From the NCBI RefSeq assembly GCF_024055795.1, contig NZ_JAMXMY010000030.1:1-64000 (forward strand): DNA of 64,000 bases, read 5' to 3'. The position numbers and the translations under genes are program-made. The stretch comes from Actinoallomurus purpureus. GTDB taxonomy: Bacteria; Actinomycetota; Actinomycetes; Streptosporangiales; Streptosporangiaceae. Below, piece by piece: positions 44,477 to 52,223 of this stretch. Position 1 is the stretch's first letter. Each line of letters begins with the position of its first letter. A model generated the notes under the pieces. The model had not been told where the DNA came from, did not search any database, and worked only from the letters and a program-made list of their open reading frames with translations.

Positions 44477-45369
44477 AGAAGTTCGAGCCGCGTCCTGGTT
44501 GTGTGGTGCAGGCTTTTCGTTTCGCGCTGGACCCGAACCTCACGCAGGAGCAGGCGCTCAGGTCGCATTGTGGTGCGGCTCGTGCCGCCTACAACTGGGC
44601 GGTGTCGTGGGTGAGTGCTTCGTGGTACAGCCAGGGCCACGTCCGGTTCGAGCCCAACCCCGCCCATCTGGACGGAGCTCTCAGGACGCTACGCCGCCTG
44701 TCTCGGCAGGTGTCCCGCCGGCAGGGGCCGGACCGGCGCACCGCAGGCAAGCCGTCGAAGCGGTGGCTCAAGGCCGACGCGCAGCGCAACCGAGTCCACC
44801 ACCGGGTGGCGAACCTGCGCATGGATGCCCTGCACAAACTCACCACCCCCCTCGCCGCCGAATGCGGGCATGTGGTGGTGGAAGACCTCAACGTCGCCGG
44901 AATGCTGCGCAACCGGCGTCTGGCCCGGAAGATCACTGACGCCGGATTCGGGGAGATCCGGCGCCAGCTCACCTACAAGACCGGATGGAACGGCGGCACG
45001 CTGCACGTGGCCAACCGCTGGTATCCGTCCTCCAAGACCTGCTCGAACTGCGGCACAGTGAAAGCCAAACTGCCGCTGCACGTCCGAGTGTTCGACTGCG
45101 ACCAATGCCCGCTCGTGATGGATCGGGACGAGAACGCAGCCCGAAACCTCGCCGCTCTCGCAGTGGCTTACCGCACCACCGGTACCGGAGTGGCCGGAGA
45201 CCGGGACGCCCAAGCGTCGAACGACCGTCGAGCCGACCAGAAGACCCGCACCACCACCCGCAGCCGCAAGGCCACGGATGGGCGGGCAGGTGGCGCAACC
45301 CTGCCGCACCAGCGACAGAAGGAAGCGGTACATCGTCATCAGGACACCAAAGCCCTCACGCTTCGGTGA
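44473..45369 (+). CDS. tnpB: IS607-associated TnpB (RNA-guided nuclease family), internally deleted
   Basis: 298 aa, GTG at 44473. The N-terminal HTH region is present to about residue 48 (CGAARAAYNWAVSWV); the sequence then jumps to PNPAHLDGALRTLRRLSRQ, which in full-length proteins follows the first RuvC motif. About 110-130 residues, including the RuvC-I Asp, are missing. RuvC-II (VVVEDLNVAGM), the zinc finger (CSNCG and CDQC) and RuvC-III (MDRDENAARNLA) remain. Usual length is about 380-420 aa. It should be unable to cut DNA but could still bind RNA and target (inference). Confidence 0.88.
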   Translation: MKKFEPRPGCVVQAFRFALDPNLTQEQALRSHCGAARAAYNWAVSWVSASWYSQGHVRFEPNPAHLDGALRTLRRLSRQVSRRQGPDRRTAGKPSKRWLKADAQRNRVHHRVANLRMDALHKLTTPLAAECGHVVVEDLNVAGMLRNRRLARKITDAGFGEIRRQLTYKTGWNGGTLHVANRWYPSSKTCSNCGTVKAKLPLHVRVFDCDQCPLVMDRDENAARNLAALAVAYRTTGTGVAGDRDAQASNDRRADQKTRTTTRSRKATDGRAGGATLPHQRQKEAVHRHQDTKALTLR

Positions 45370-45434
45370 CACCGTTACGAACCTTTCCGACCGAAAGGCC
45401 GGGATTGCTGAGACTCACCGAAGGTCTCAGCAAC

Positions 45435-45620
45435 GGTTGTAGGTGGATGCCCGCACCGAGGGTGGCCAGTGCGGTGGCCATTAGCCCGGTCGTACCGAAC
45501 ATGACCAGCCGTGGCCTCAGGTCCACCAGCATCCCGCTGAGCCAGGTGCCGCCGAAGCCGGCCCTGGCGGCGACCCGGACGCCATCGACCGACTCGACAC
45601 TGATCTCGACGCGCATGAGG
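45435..45620 (-). pseudogene. MFS transporter, central part, split by the IS607-type element
   Basis: Minus-strand translation gives GTWLSGMLVDLRPRLVMFG and TTGLMATALATLGAGIHLQP, the loop-2/3-like motif and following helix of an MFS exporter. It is in line with the downstream fragment at 43557-43835. The N-terminal helices are absent. The remaining bases to 45725 hold nothing recognisable. Confidence 0.65.
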
Positions 45621-45725
45621 TCCTGTCCTTGATCTTTGTGCGAAAGTCTGCACCCAGCCACGATCCACCTTGCCGCCGTCACCCGCGCCGGGACGCGACC
45701 CACACTCAAAATCCGGGGAGGCCGA

Positions 45726-46469
45726 CTAATACCGCTGCGCGTACCAGGTCGGTGGCTCGCCGAACATACTCTTGAAGTCGCGGATGAAGTGGCCCTGGTC
45801 GGCGTAGCCGAGGTCCGCCGCCAGCGCGGCCCAGTCGATCGCCCCGCCGGCGGCCATGCGTGCGGTCACCTCGTGCAGGCGGTAGCGGCGGATCACCCAC
45901 TTGGGCCCGATGCCGACGTACTCCGCGAACAGCCGTTGCAGCCCCCGCATGCTCAGCCCCAGCTCGCCGGAGAGGCGTTCGACCCTGGTCACGGCCTTGT
46001 CCTTGGCGATCAGCTCGACCGCGGCCACCGCCTGGCGCACCCGGGGGTCGTCGTCCGGCAGGTGTTTCAGCAGGAACGCATCCACAGTCGGCACGTCGAG
46101 CGTCGTGGGCAGGTCCGGGCCGAACACCTCGGTCGCCGGGACGACGCGGTCGGTGATCGTCGAGACGGAGGCACCGAGGAACGGGCGGAAGCAGCCCGGC
46201 CGGAACGCGACGCCGAAGACGTGGTCGCGGCCCTCGAGGACCTTGGTCTGGTAGCCGCTGCACACGCCGTTGACGTCCGCGCGGCCGCCGCCGAATGACA
46301 GGTGCACGTTCGGGTACGGCACGATCTTCTGCCGGTAGGGCTCGGCGTAGTCCCAGCGAGCCTCCCAGTACTGCTCCACCCATGGCGCGAGCGCCGGCGA
46401 CGGGCCGTGGAACGCGTGGCGCTGATACCTGGTCCACGCACTCCGCAGCTCACGAACGTCCCGCCCCAC
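45726..46469 (-). CDS. AraC-family regulator
   Basis: 247 aa from the GTG at 46469. The N-terminal cupin-like DUF6597 region (ALAPWVEQYWEARWD ... NVHLSFGGGRA) is followed by the AraC HTH_18 pair (about 150-245), with LSMRGLQRLFAEYVGIGPKWVIRRYRLHE and ALAADLGYADQGHFIRDFKSMFGEPP. It is divergent from the TIGR03086 gene (64-bp gap) and probably controls it. This pair may be original chromosome or cargo; it lies between the tRNA and att copy B. Confidence 0.87.
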   Translation of the reverse strand: MGRDVRELRSAWTRYQRHAFHGPSPALAPWVEQYWEARWDYAEPYRQKIVPYPNVHLSFGGGRADVNGVCSGYQTKVLEGRDHVFGVAFRPGCFRPFLGASVSTITDRVVPATEVFGPDLPTTLDVPTVDAFLLKHLPDDDPRVRQAVAAVELIAKDKAVTRVERLSGELGLSMRGLQRLFAEYVGIGPKWVIRRYRLHEVTARMAAGGAIDWAALAADLGYADQGHFIRDFKSMFGEPPTWYAQRY

Positions 46470-46533
46470 ACGGCAGAGTGTATGTCGCCTTTGTTCAATA
46501 CCCCTCCGGCCCGCGCCGCCTAACGTCGCCGCC

Positions 46534-47103
46534 ATGTCAAACCTGTCCAATGCGGCCGAGGCCATGGCCGCGGTCACCCGCACCATCACCGACGACCAGC
46601 TCGCCAACAAGACTCCGTGCACGGAGTACGACGTGCGGGCACTGGTCAACCACCTCCTGTTCTGGGGCCCGTCGCTCGCCGGCGCCGGCCGCAAGGAGTC
46701 CGTTCCGCAGCCGGCGGCCGCCGAGCCCGATATGGACCTGGCGGCCGGCGACTGGCGCGGCCGCCTGCTCGCCCTGCTGGACGACATCACGTCGTCGTGG
46801 GCGCCGCCGAGCGCCTGGGAGGGCGAGACGAGCATGGGCACGCCGCACACGCTGCCCGCGCCCGTCATGGGCGACATGATCGTCGGCGAGCTGGCCGTGC
46901 ACGGCTGGGACCTGGCGGTCGCGACCGGGCAGCGGCTGGAACTGCCCGCCGACCTGCTGGCGCATCTGCACGACACGGTGTTCGCCGGCGTGGAGCAGGG
47001 GCGGGAGATGGGCCTGTACGGACCGGAGGTCGCGGTGCCGGCCGACGCACCCACCTTGGACCGCATCCTCGGCCTGACCGGCCGTGATCCCGCCTGGACG
47101 TAG
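46534..47103 (+). CDS. TIGR03086-family metal-binding protein (DinB/maleylpyruvate isomerase fold)
   Basis: 189 aa, ATG at 46534. The DinB-like four-helix bundle is indicated by TPCTEYDVRALVNHLLFW (metal-binding His) and MIVGELAVHGWDLAVATGQ (second His). The TIGR03086 group includes mycothiol-dependent enzymes, but this member is uncharacterised. Divergent from the AraC regulator, its likely controller. Confidence 0.83.
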   Translation: MSNLSNAAEAMAAVTRTITDDQLANKTPCTEYDVRALVNHLLFWGPSLAGAGRKESVPQPAAAEPDMDLAAGDWRGRLLALLDDITSSWAPPSAWEGETSMGTPHTLPAPVMGDMIVGELAVHGWDLAVATGQRLELPADLLAHLHDTVFAGVEQGREMGLYGPEVAVPADAPTLDRILGLTGRDPAWT

Positions 47104-47517
47104 TCTCCGACTGGTGATGTCGGTCACATCTGGCGCGAGCTGTCGAAGCGTGGTGCGCGTGTGTCAGCCTGCCTGCGGGCCGTTCGGTTGCTGCTCAACC
47201 CCCGCGTCCCCTGGAACAGACCATGTATCCCCCATGTCCCCCGTGTTCCCCAAACGCCTCTGACCTGCGCAATCGTGGGGGACACGATGGAGGACATCAC
47301 GTCCCCCGTTGTCCCCTCGCACGCGTGGGCTGGAACAGTGGGGGGTGCACCCCCTATGTTCCAGCTCTCCCAACCCGGAGCGTGCCAGATCGATCGGTCA
47401 CAAGGTGGGTGACTAACTGCGTGACAACCGCGACGAACGACAGCGGACGCTTTCGTTCGATGGGGGACTGTCAGAGCAGCGGGCAACGCCGGGAAAGCTG
47501 GTGAAAAGTCCGCATAA
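47104..47517. other. Non-coding stretch rich in GGGGACA/CTGGAACA motifs and short palindromes
   Basis: No ORF here is convincing. It contains repeated GTCCCC/GGGGAC words, CTGGAACA three times (two forward, one reverse), the dyad ATCGTG-GGGGA-CACGAT near 47270-47290, and the 14-bp palindrome GGGGGTGCACCCCC at 47341-47354. The density suggests a binding region for an element-encoded protein. Confidence 0.4.
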
Positions 47518-47640
47518 GTCGCCTTGTAGGCGGCAGGTCGCCGGTTCGAATCCGGCCGGAGGCTCCATACCTACCAGGCGAAAGACCCCGAGCGAAGATC
47601 GCCCCGGGGTCTCGGTTGACGGCAACGGTGACAGCAACCG
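47518..47640 (+). repeat. tRNA-Thr 3'-end att copy B
   Basis: 47521-47564 repeats the anticodon stem to 3' end of tRNA-Thr with one change (TTGTAGG for TTGTAAG), and homology extends over the terminator and the TTGACGGCAACGGTGACAGCAACC segment. No 5' tRNA half is present, so it is an attachment-site copy, not a tRNA gene. Confidence 0.88.
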
Positions 47641-47787
47641 CTACTTACGCTCGTCTGCTGAGCAGCGGGGATGAAAGGACGTCCCGGCGTCAGGGCTCGA
47701 AGCCACTGTCCGCCGGGACGTCTGTATGAACCAGCCCGCAGAGCTGCAGGTCAGTGAACCTTGCTGAACCCTACGGGCATAGGGTCA

Positions 47788-47925
47788 CTAGCTCGGCTTG
47801 CGGCCGTCGGTGTGGACGGTCGTCTCGCCGCTCTGGGTGTCGACGTGGATGACCGGGTTGGTCTCGCTGGACCCGCCGTTCTCGGGGAGGTCGGCGGGGC
47901 AGGCGTCGTCGTTGTCAGCAGCCAC
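47788..47925 (-). CDS. Small acidic hypothetical protein (45 aa)
   Basis: GTG at 47925 with GAAGGA 9 nt upstream; 45 codons ending TAG. Nearly every codon ends in G or C, which non-coding DNA of this island does not show. The product (start AADNDDACPADLPENGG, end TTVHTDGRKPS) is acidic, hydrophilic and has one Cys. No TM helix. I do not recognise a family. It lies between att copies B and C and is element cargo. Confidence 0.65.
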   Translation of the reverse strand: MAADNDDACPADLPENGGSSETNPVIHVDTQSGETTVHTDGRKPS

Positions 47926-48220
47926 GATGTGAATCCTTCGTTTCTAGATTGACTGGACGCGTTAAGCGACCAGACCCGCTTCGAGAAGTGGGTACCTGGG
48001 ACTGTCCGCTCCAACGCATGATCAGCAACTTGGATGAGGCCAGCCTTGATCATCAGGAAGGATGTCAACCCAGTGGCAGGAGCCCGCCCATCGTGCGACG
48101 GAGGTAACGTGGTCAAGCACGCTGGGGCTGGCGGCGACGGCGGCAACCGGGGACACCCACCAGCGCACGTACAACACCGTCTACCTCGGCGGATGCGCCA
48201 CGAGCAGGGGTGTCCGTATT
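47926..48220. other. Element end upstream of att copy C
   Basis: No gene is supported. The last ~90 bp (GACACCCACC, CTACCTCGGCGGATGC, GTGTCCGTATT) resemble the sequence just before att copy E (55.9 kb), identifying both as the same kind of element terminus. Confidence 0.55.
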
Positions 48221-48317
48221 CCTTGTAAGCGGCAGGTCGCCGGTTCGAATCCGGCCGGAGGCTCCCATCTGACCAGCGAAAAGACCCCGAGCGAAGATCG
48301 CCCGGGGTCTCGTTGAC
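48221..48317 (+). repeat. tRNA-Thr 3'-end att copy C
   Basis: 48221-48265 is identical to the tRNA from CCTTGTAAGCGG to GGAGGCTCC (45 nt); the homology runs on through CTGACCAGCGAAAAGACCCCG and the terminator. The integrase tail starts 23 bp later. Confidence 0.92.
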
Positions 48318-48339
48318 AGCAACGGTGACAGAAACGGCC

Positions 48340-48510
48340 TCAGCCAAGGGCATCCCTCGGCTTCCCGAGCGCCTTGCGCTTCTCACCGAGCGCCGCGTGT
48401 GCGTAGATCGTCATGGTGACCTCGATGTCGCTGTGGCCGACGATGTCCCGGACGATGTGCGGTGGGACGCCGAGGGATTCGGCGGCGAGATGCGTCTCTG
48501 TGGAAAGCTT
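48340..48510 (-). pseudogene. int: Tyrosine integrase, C-terminal remnant 1
   Basis: Minus-strand reading gives SLGVPPHIVRDIVGHSDIEV and TMTIYAHAALGEKRKALGK, ending at TGA 48340-48342. These are the His/Trp box (GHS) and the catalytic Tyr (TIYAH) of a phage-type integrase. The upstream catalytic Arg and the N-terminal domains are lost at a junction near 48510. It lies next to att copy C in the usual int-attP arrangement. Confidence 0.85.
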
Positions 48511-48621
48511 TAACGTTAGATCTGGGCGGCTACCCTAGACGGTCGGCGTCTAGTTACTCGCTCGTCCCGGCGTCGGTATGGGAGGAGAGCAACGGATGCT
48601 CTGAAGCGTCGATCGACGATG

Positions 48622-48933
48622 TCAACCGATAATGAGTTTCTCATCTCCGAAGTTCGCGACGATCTCTAGCCTTCCGCCCAGCGCGGCCACGTAAGCAGCC
48701 AGCGTGCTCAGCTCGGTACTGCTGAGCTTGCCCCGTTCAATCGCGCTGACGCGGGCTTGGCTAACACCCATCGCTTCAGCAAGATGCCGCTGGGTGACAT
48801 GGCGACGCTTACGGGCCTCGGCGAGGCGGTGGGCACGTTCTTCCGCGAGCATCCTGGCGCTGTGCTGTGCAACTTCCTGCTCGTCCTCAGCCCGGATTAG
48901 CTCACTCCGCAGGTCTTCCCAGTCAACACTCAT
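48622..48933 (-). CDS. higA: HigA-type XRE antitoxin
   Basis: 103 aa, ATG at 48933. HTH_XRE at about 38-92: VTQRHLAEAMGVSQARVSAIERGKLSSTELSTLAAYVAALGGRLEIVA, the pattern of HigA/HipB-like antitoxins that repress their own operon. It overlaps the toxin gene by 4 nt (ATGA), toxin first, the typical higBA order. Confidence 0.87.
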   Translation of the reverse strand: MSVDWEDLRSELIRAEDEQEVAQHSARMLAEERAHRLAEARKRRHVTQRHLAEAMGVSQARVSAIERGKLSSTELSTLAAYVAALGGRLEIVANFGDEKLIIG

Positions 48934-49322
48934 CGAGATCTCCTTCCCTTCTTCTCAGAGTGGCCTTCGCTGGACTGAAGATGCTTGTAATAGCGTTCCT
49001 CGGCGATAGGTATGACCTTTTCGTACCAGGCATTCCAATCACCGGACTTGTCTCCGCCAACCAGCAGAACCGCCTGTCGCTCCGGATCGAAAGCGAAGAG
49101 GATGCGGACTTCGCTGGAGCCCGACGAACCCGGCCGGAGCTCTTTCAGGTTGGGTAGGTTTGATCCACGGATGGTATCCACCAAGGGGCGACCCAGCGCC
49201 GGTCCGCGCAGAGCAGGGACATCGATCGCTGCCGACACTAAGTGCAACGTCTCCTTGTCGGTACGTCGTATCCCGTGAAGCCAGTCGCGAACGTCCTCGT
49301 CCACGATGATCCGCCAGGACAT
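48930..49322 (-). CDS. higB: HigB-type toxin (RelE/Gp49-like)
   Basis: 130 aa, ATG at 49322 with AAAGGAGGGCC upstream. PF05973-like fold: LGRPLVDTIRGSNLPNLKELRPGSSGSSEVRILFAFDP and AVLLVGGDKSGDWNAWYEKVIPIAEERY. These toxins cleave ribosome-bound mRNA. Start and operator (49333-49366) are intact, so the system may be functional and could explain why this part of the island has persisted. Confidence 0.87.
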   Translation of the reverse strand: MSWRIIVDEDVRDWLHGIRRTDKETLHLVSAAIDVPALRGPALGRPLVDTIRGSNLPNLKELRPGSSGSSEVRILFAFDPERQAVLLVGGDKSGDWNAWYEKVIPIAEERYYKHLQSSEGHSEKKGRRSR

Positions 49323-49332
49323 GGCCCTCCTT

Positions 49333-49366
49333 TACAACGCAGCCATTGTACAACGCCTGCGTTGTA
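49333..49366. promoter_or_regulatory. higBA operator
   Basis: An 18-bp dyad, TACAACGC-CT-GCGTTGTA, is at 49349-49366, and a further half site TACAACGC is at 49333-49340, 10 bp before the higB ATG. It is the obvious binding site for HigA or the HigBA complex. Confidence 0.8.
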
Positions 49367-49407
49367 TTCGTCGAGCTGTCAGGCTAAGTCAGTGACTGCG
49401 GGCTACG

Positions 49408-49488
49408 AAGGTCGCTGGTTCGATCCCGGCCGGAGGCTCCAGCCCCGCCAGGCGAAACGCCCCGCCTCTGATCACAGAGACGGGGCGT
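49408..49488 (+). repeat. tRNA 3'-end att copy D (degenerate)
   Basis: AAGGTCGCTGGTTCGATCCC followed by GGCCGGAGGCTCC matches the tRNA T arm and acceptor with several changes; the anticodon arm is gone. It is followed by its own hairpin (CGCCCCG ... CGGGGCG) in place of the tRNA-Thr terminator. This may come from a related but different tRNA. Confidence 0.6.
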
Positions 49489-49631
49489 GGGTGTCTAACC
49501 GAAGAAGAACCCGCCCGGTAGGTCGGATGCGGTGTGCCTCGGCGCGTTGGCGATCAACTCCGGGTCCTGGGTGAGCCGCGAGCCTCGATTTGCCACGCGA
49601 CATATGGCCCTGCGTTGGGCAAACTGGCCCC

Positions 49632-49914
49632 GTGCACAACGGACGGCTCTTTACCATCATCGGCGGGATCTTCGGCCTGATCGGGCTGGTGCTGCTCGGC
49701 GTCGGCATCGCGCCCCTACGTTGTTCATGCGACGTGGCAGGATGAGCGGACGGGCCGGGCACACACTGCGACCAGCGACTACCTCAGCCACGACCCGGGC
49801 CCTCGTCTACGCGGCCGGACCCATGTTCGCGTGCTGTACGACCCTGCCGACCCGGATCGCAACCTGGTCGACCTGGACGCGCTCCCACCTATTCCTGACG
49901 GTTCGCCCGCATGA
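49632..49914 (+). pseudogene. DUF3592-like membrane protein, frameshifted
   Basis: The GTG at 49632 starts TIIGGIFGLIGLVLLGVGIA, the first TM helix of a DUF3592 protein, but this frame ends at 49744. Another frame continues with TWQDERTG and VRVLYDPADPDRNLVDLDAL to a TGA at 49912. A frameshift near 49720 and a shortened centre make it non-functional. Confidence 0.6.
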
Positions 49915-50014
49915 TCCCCCTGAGTCCGCCTTGACTCGCGGCCATACGCTCTCGTGTTCCCAAGTGGGAGCGGCCGCCTGCTGATCGGCCGGCTCCGCTT
50001 TGACGGCAACGGCA

Positions 50015-50110
50015 TCAGCCGAGGGCGTCCTCCAGTGCCCCGAGTGCCGCGTGTGTGCAGATCGTCATGATGATCCCGATGTCGCTGTGGCCGACGATGT
50101 CCCGGCCGAG
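50015..50110 (-). pseudogene. int: Tyrosine integrase, C-terminal remnant 2 (Tyr to Cys)
   Basis: Minus-strand reading GRDIVGHSDIGIIMTICTHA followed by ALGALEDALG and a stop is a second, more decayed copy of the same integrase tail. The catalytic Tyr codon is TGC (50057-50059), Cys instead of Tyr, and residues before GRD are lost. Confidence 0.8.
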
Positions 50111-50130
50111 CGGGGAGAACGGACAAAGGA

Positions 50131-50158
50131 AGAAAGCGGCTCCGAGGAGCCGCTTTCT
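50131..50158 (-). terminator. Terminator after the 50-aa gene
   Basis: AGAAAGCGGCTCC (50131-50143) pairs perfectly with GGAGCCGCTTTCT (50146-50158); the minus strand continues TCCTTTG. A second stem, ACGACTCGC/GCGAGTCGT, is at 50165-50200. Both suit termination of the transcript from the kinase cluster and the 50-aa gene. Confidence 0.7.
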
Positions 50159-50224
50159 GGTGTTACGACTCGCCCAGCGGAGTACGGCTGAGCGAGTCGT
50201 CTTCTACATCAGCTCCGGCTCTGG

Positions 50225-50377
50225 CTACTTGTCCTGGCCGGAGTTGTCGTTCTCCTGGATCTGGTCGGCCTCGGACCGGTAGGGCGTGGTGTTGATCGGC
50301 GTCACGTTGTCGCCGGTGAGGTCCTTGATGCCCTGCTCGATCCGAGCGTCGGTGTCGTCGCCCTTGCCTTTACCCAT
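50225..50377 (-). CDS. Small hydrophilic hypothetical protein (50 aa)
   Basis: ATG at 50377 with GAGGAG 6 nt upstream, 50 codons, TAG at 50225-50227. Codons end mostly in C or G. The product (start GKGKGDDTDARIEQGIKDL, end QIQENDNSGQDK) is charged, likely disordered, without Cys or TM helix. It follows kinase 1 by 148 bp and is bracketed by terminators. No family recognised. Confidence 0.68.
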   Translation of the reverse strand: MGKGKGDDTDARIEQGIKDLTGDNVTPINTTPYRSEADQIQENDNSGQDK

Positions 50378-50525
50378 GTCCAGCTCCTCTGTTTGTAGCT
50401 GCTCCTTCTGGCAGCCTTGGGGATGACCGTTCCGTATGAGGGCCGAGGTGCAAGGTCGAGTAGCTCGGCAGCGTCGGCCCGCACTCCGTCAAGGTACGGG
50501 CCGTCGACGGTGCCACCCGGAGCGG

Positions 50526-52223
50526 TCAGCCGACGCAGGTGGAACATGCCTTCAGGCTCTGGACGATCTCCTGCGCGACAGTCCTGGCCCGGCTGAGTGC
50601 CTTGCTCGTCGGCAATGGGCTGTCGGTGCCCGTAGTGCTGTGCTCGCGGTCGGCTCCTCCGTATTCGATGTCGACCTTGGCGTTGCCGAGGCGTACCGCC
50701 ACGTGGGCCATGCTGCCGAGGTTCTTATAAGTGAAGGAGAACGCCTCGTCGCCGAGACCGGGCAGGTTCGTGTAGCTCCCCGCGTCAACGGGGTTCGAGT
50801 CGTACGTCGGGCCGTTCCCCGCATTGGATTGCACCTCCGCGCGCTCCTTGCGCATCTCCTCGACGCTGGACACGTAGCCACTGTGGGCAGTGGGCGCGGC
50901 AAATTCGATCATCAGGAATCTCTCATGCGGGTTGTCCTCGAACGGGAACGAGGCCGCCGCGCTGCTCTCGGGTTTGTCGGTGGGAAGCCGGTAGGAGGCG
51001 CTCCATTGGCAGTCCCCATCGCTGCCTGCTCCACCGGACCCCGGCTTCGGGGTCGCCTGCGGCACGAGCCTGACGAGGGTCTTCTTGGAGACGGTGTCGC
51101 AGGGCGGTGGCATGGTGCGGAAGACCAGCCCGGCCGGTGGCGTCGTCGAGGGCGATGCGGAACCGCCGCCCCTGCCTCGTGCGGCGTGCACGACGGCGCC
51201 GACGACCGCGGCGAGGACCAGCGCGCCGACCACCGCCAGCACCGGCACCAGCACGTTTACGGAGCCGCCCCGTCCCGACGCTGCAACGCGCGTGGGCATG
51301 CCTGGCTGAGGCGGGGGAGAGAACACAGTGGGCGGTGGATCCGGATCCACCCGTGGCTTCATCGGGACACTGGGCGCCCACTCCCTGGTGACCAGGTCGG
51401 TGGCTGTCTGCGGGTCGGCGTCGCCGATGAGGGTGACGAGGAGGTCGGAGGCGGAGGGGCGCTCGGCCGGGTCGGGGTTCAGCGCCGCCTCCACCAGGGG
51501 ACGGAGTTGCTCGTCGTCGAGCCCTTCCAGGTCGTGCTCGCCCTGGTGGGCACGCGCCGCCAGCACCATCATGTTGCCGGTGCCGTACGGGTGGCGTCCG
51601 GTGGCCGCGAAGGCGACCAGTGATCCCCAGGCGAAGATGTCCGCGGCCGGGCTGACGGCGCCATCGAAGACCTGCTCGGGTGCGATCCAGCCGGCGCTGC
51701 CGACGACCAGACCGGTCTGGGTGTGGTGGTTCGGCCCGTCGAGCGCACGGGCGATGCCGAAGTCGATGATGCGTGGGCCGGTCGGCGACAGCAGGACGTT
51801 CCCCGGCTTGAGGTCGCGGTGGACCAGGCGTACGGCATGGATCGCTGTGAGGGCCGTCGCGATGCCGATCGCGAGGCCGCGCACGGACGCAGGCTCCAGA
51901 GGACCGCCGGTCTCGACGAGGTCCGCCAGTGAGAGACCCTCGACGAACTCGGTGACCATGTACGGTTGCCCGTCGATCTCACCGTAGTCCAGCACCCTGG
52001 CCGTGCAGAAGGCCGCGACGCGCTGGGCGTTGGCGACCTCACCAGCGAAACGGGACCTGAACTCAGGGGTGAGCGCGAGCTCCCGGCGGATCAGCTTGAC
52101 TGCCACCGGGTGTCCCTGGAGATCGTGGGCCAGATATACCGTGCCCATCCCGCCGGAGCCCAGTCGGCCTTGGAGCCGGTGCGGACCGACGGTCAGCGGA
52201 TCCTCAGGGATCAAAGGGATCAT
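50526..52223 (-). CDS. Transmembrane Ser/Thr protein kinase (kinase 1, active type)
   Basis: 565 aa, ATG at 52223. Kinase domain (about 14-265): GSGGMGTVY loop, Lys43 in VAVKLI, HRD with Asp137 (VHRDLKPGN), Asp154 in IDFGIA, and APE in WIAPEQ. A Pro-rich juxtamembrane segment leads to one TM helix (VLVPVLAVVGALVLAAVVGAV, about 325-345) and a ~210-residue extracellular domain with DCQWSASY and GLGDEAF, like the DUF3558-type sensor regions. No PASTA repeats. Confidence 0.9.
   Translation of the reverse strand: MIPLIPEDPLTVGPHRLQGRLGSGGMGTVYLAHDLQGHPVAVKLIRRELALTPEFRSRFAGEVANAQRVAAFCTARVLDYGEIDGQPYMVTEFVEGLSLADLVETGGPLEPASVRGLAIGIATALTAIHAVRLVHRDLKPGNVLLSPTGPRIIDFGIARALDGPNHHTQTGLVVGSAGWIAPEQVFDGAVSPAADIFAWGSLVAFAATGRHPYGTGNMMVLAARAHQGEHDLEGLDDEQLRPLVEAALNPDPAERPSASDLLVTLIGDADPQTATDLVTREWAPSVPMKPRVDPDPPPTVFSPPPQPGMPTRVAASGRGGSVNVLVPVLAVVGALVLAAVVGAVVHAARGRGGGSASPSTTPPAGLVFRTMPPPCDTVSKKTLVRLVPQATPKPGSGGAGSDGDCQWSASYRLPTDKPESSAAASFPFEDNPHERFLMIEFAAPTAHSGYVSSVEEMRKERAEVQSNAGNGPTYDSNPVDAGSYTNLPGLGDEAFSFTYKNLGSMAHVAVRLGNAKVDIEYGGADREHSTTGTDSPLPTSKALSRARTVAQEIVQSLKACSTCVG

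Larger units (their letters stand above)
43836..45434 (+). mobile_element. IS607-family element (~1.6 kb)
   Basis: It holds a serine-recombinase tnpA and an overlapping tnpB. The boundaries are inferred from the interrupted MFS gene: GGTTG stands at 43831-43835 on the left and again at 45435-45439 on the right, and joining the flanks restores the MFS reading frame. IS607 elements make no target duplication of fixed length and lack terminal inverted repeats, as here. The sequence between the tnpB stop and 45434 would hold the right end and the 3' end of any guide RNA. Confidence 0.75.

Noticed and set aside
50302-50547. 81-codon minus frame between kinase 1 and the 50-aa gene
   Set aside because: Overlaps both neighbours, lacks a good ribosome-binding site and loses codon bias after its middle; the 50-aa frame inside is better supported.
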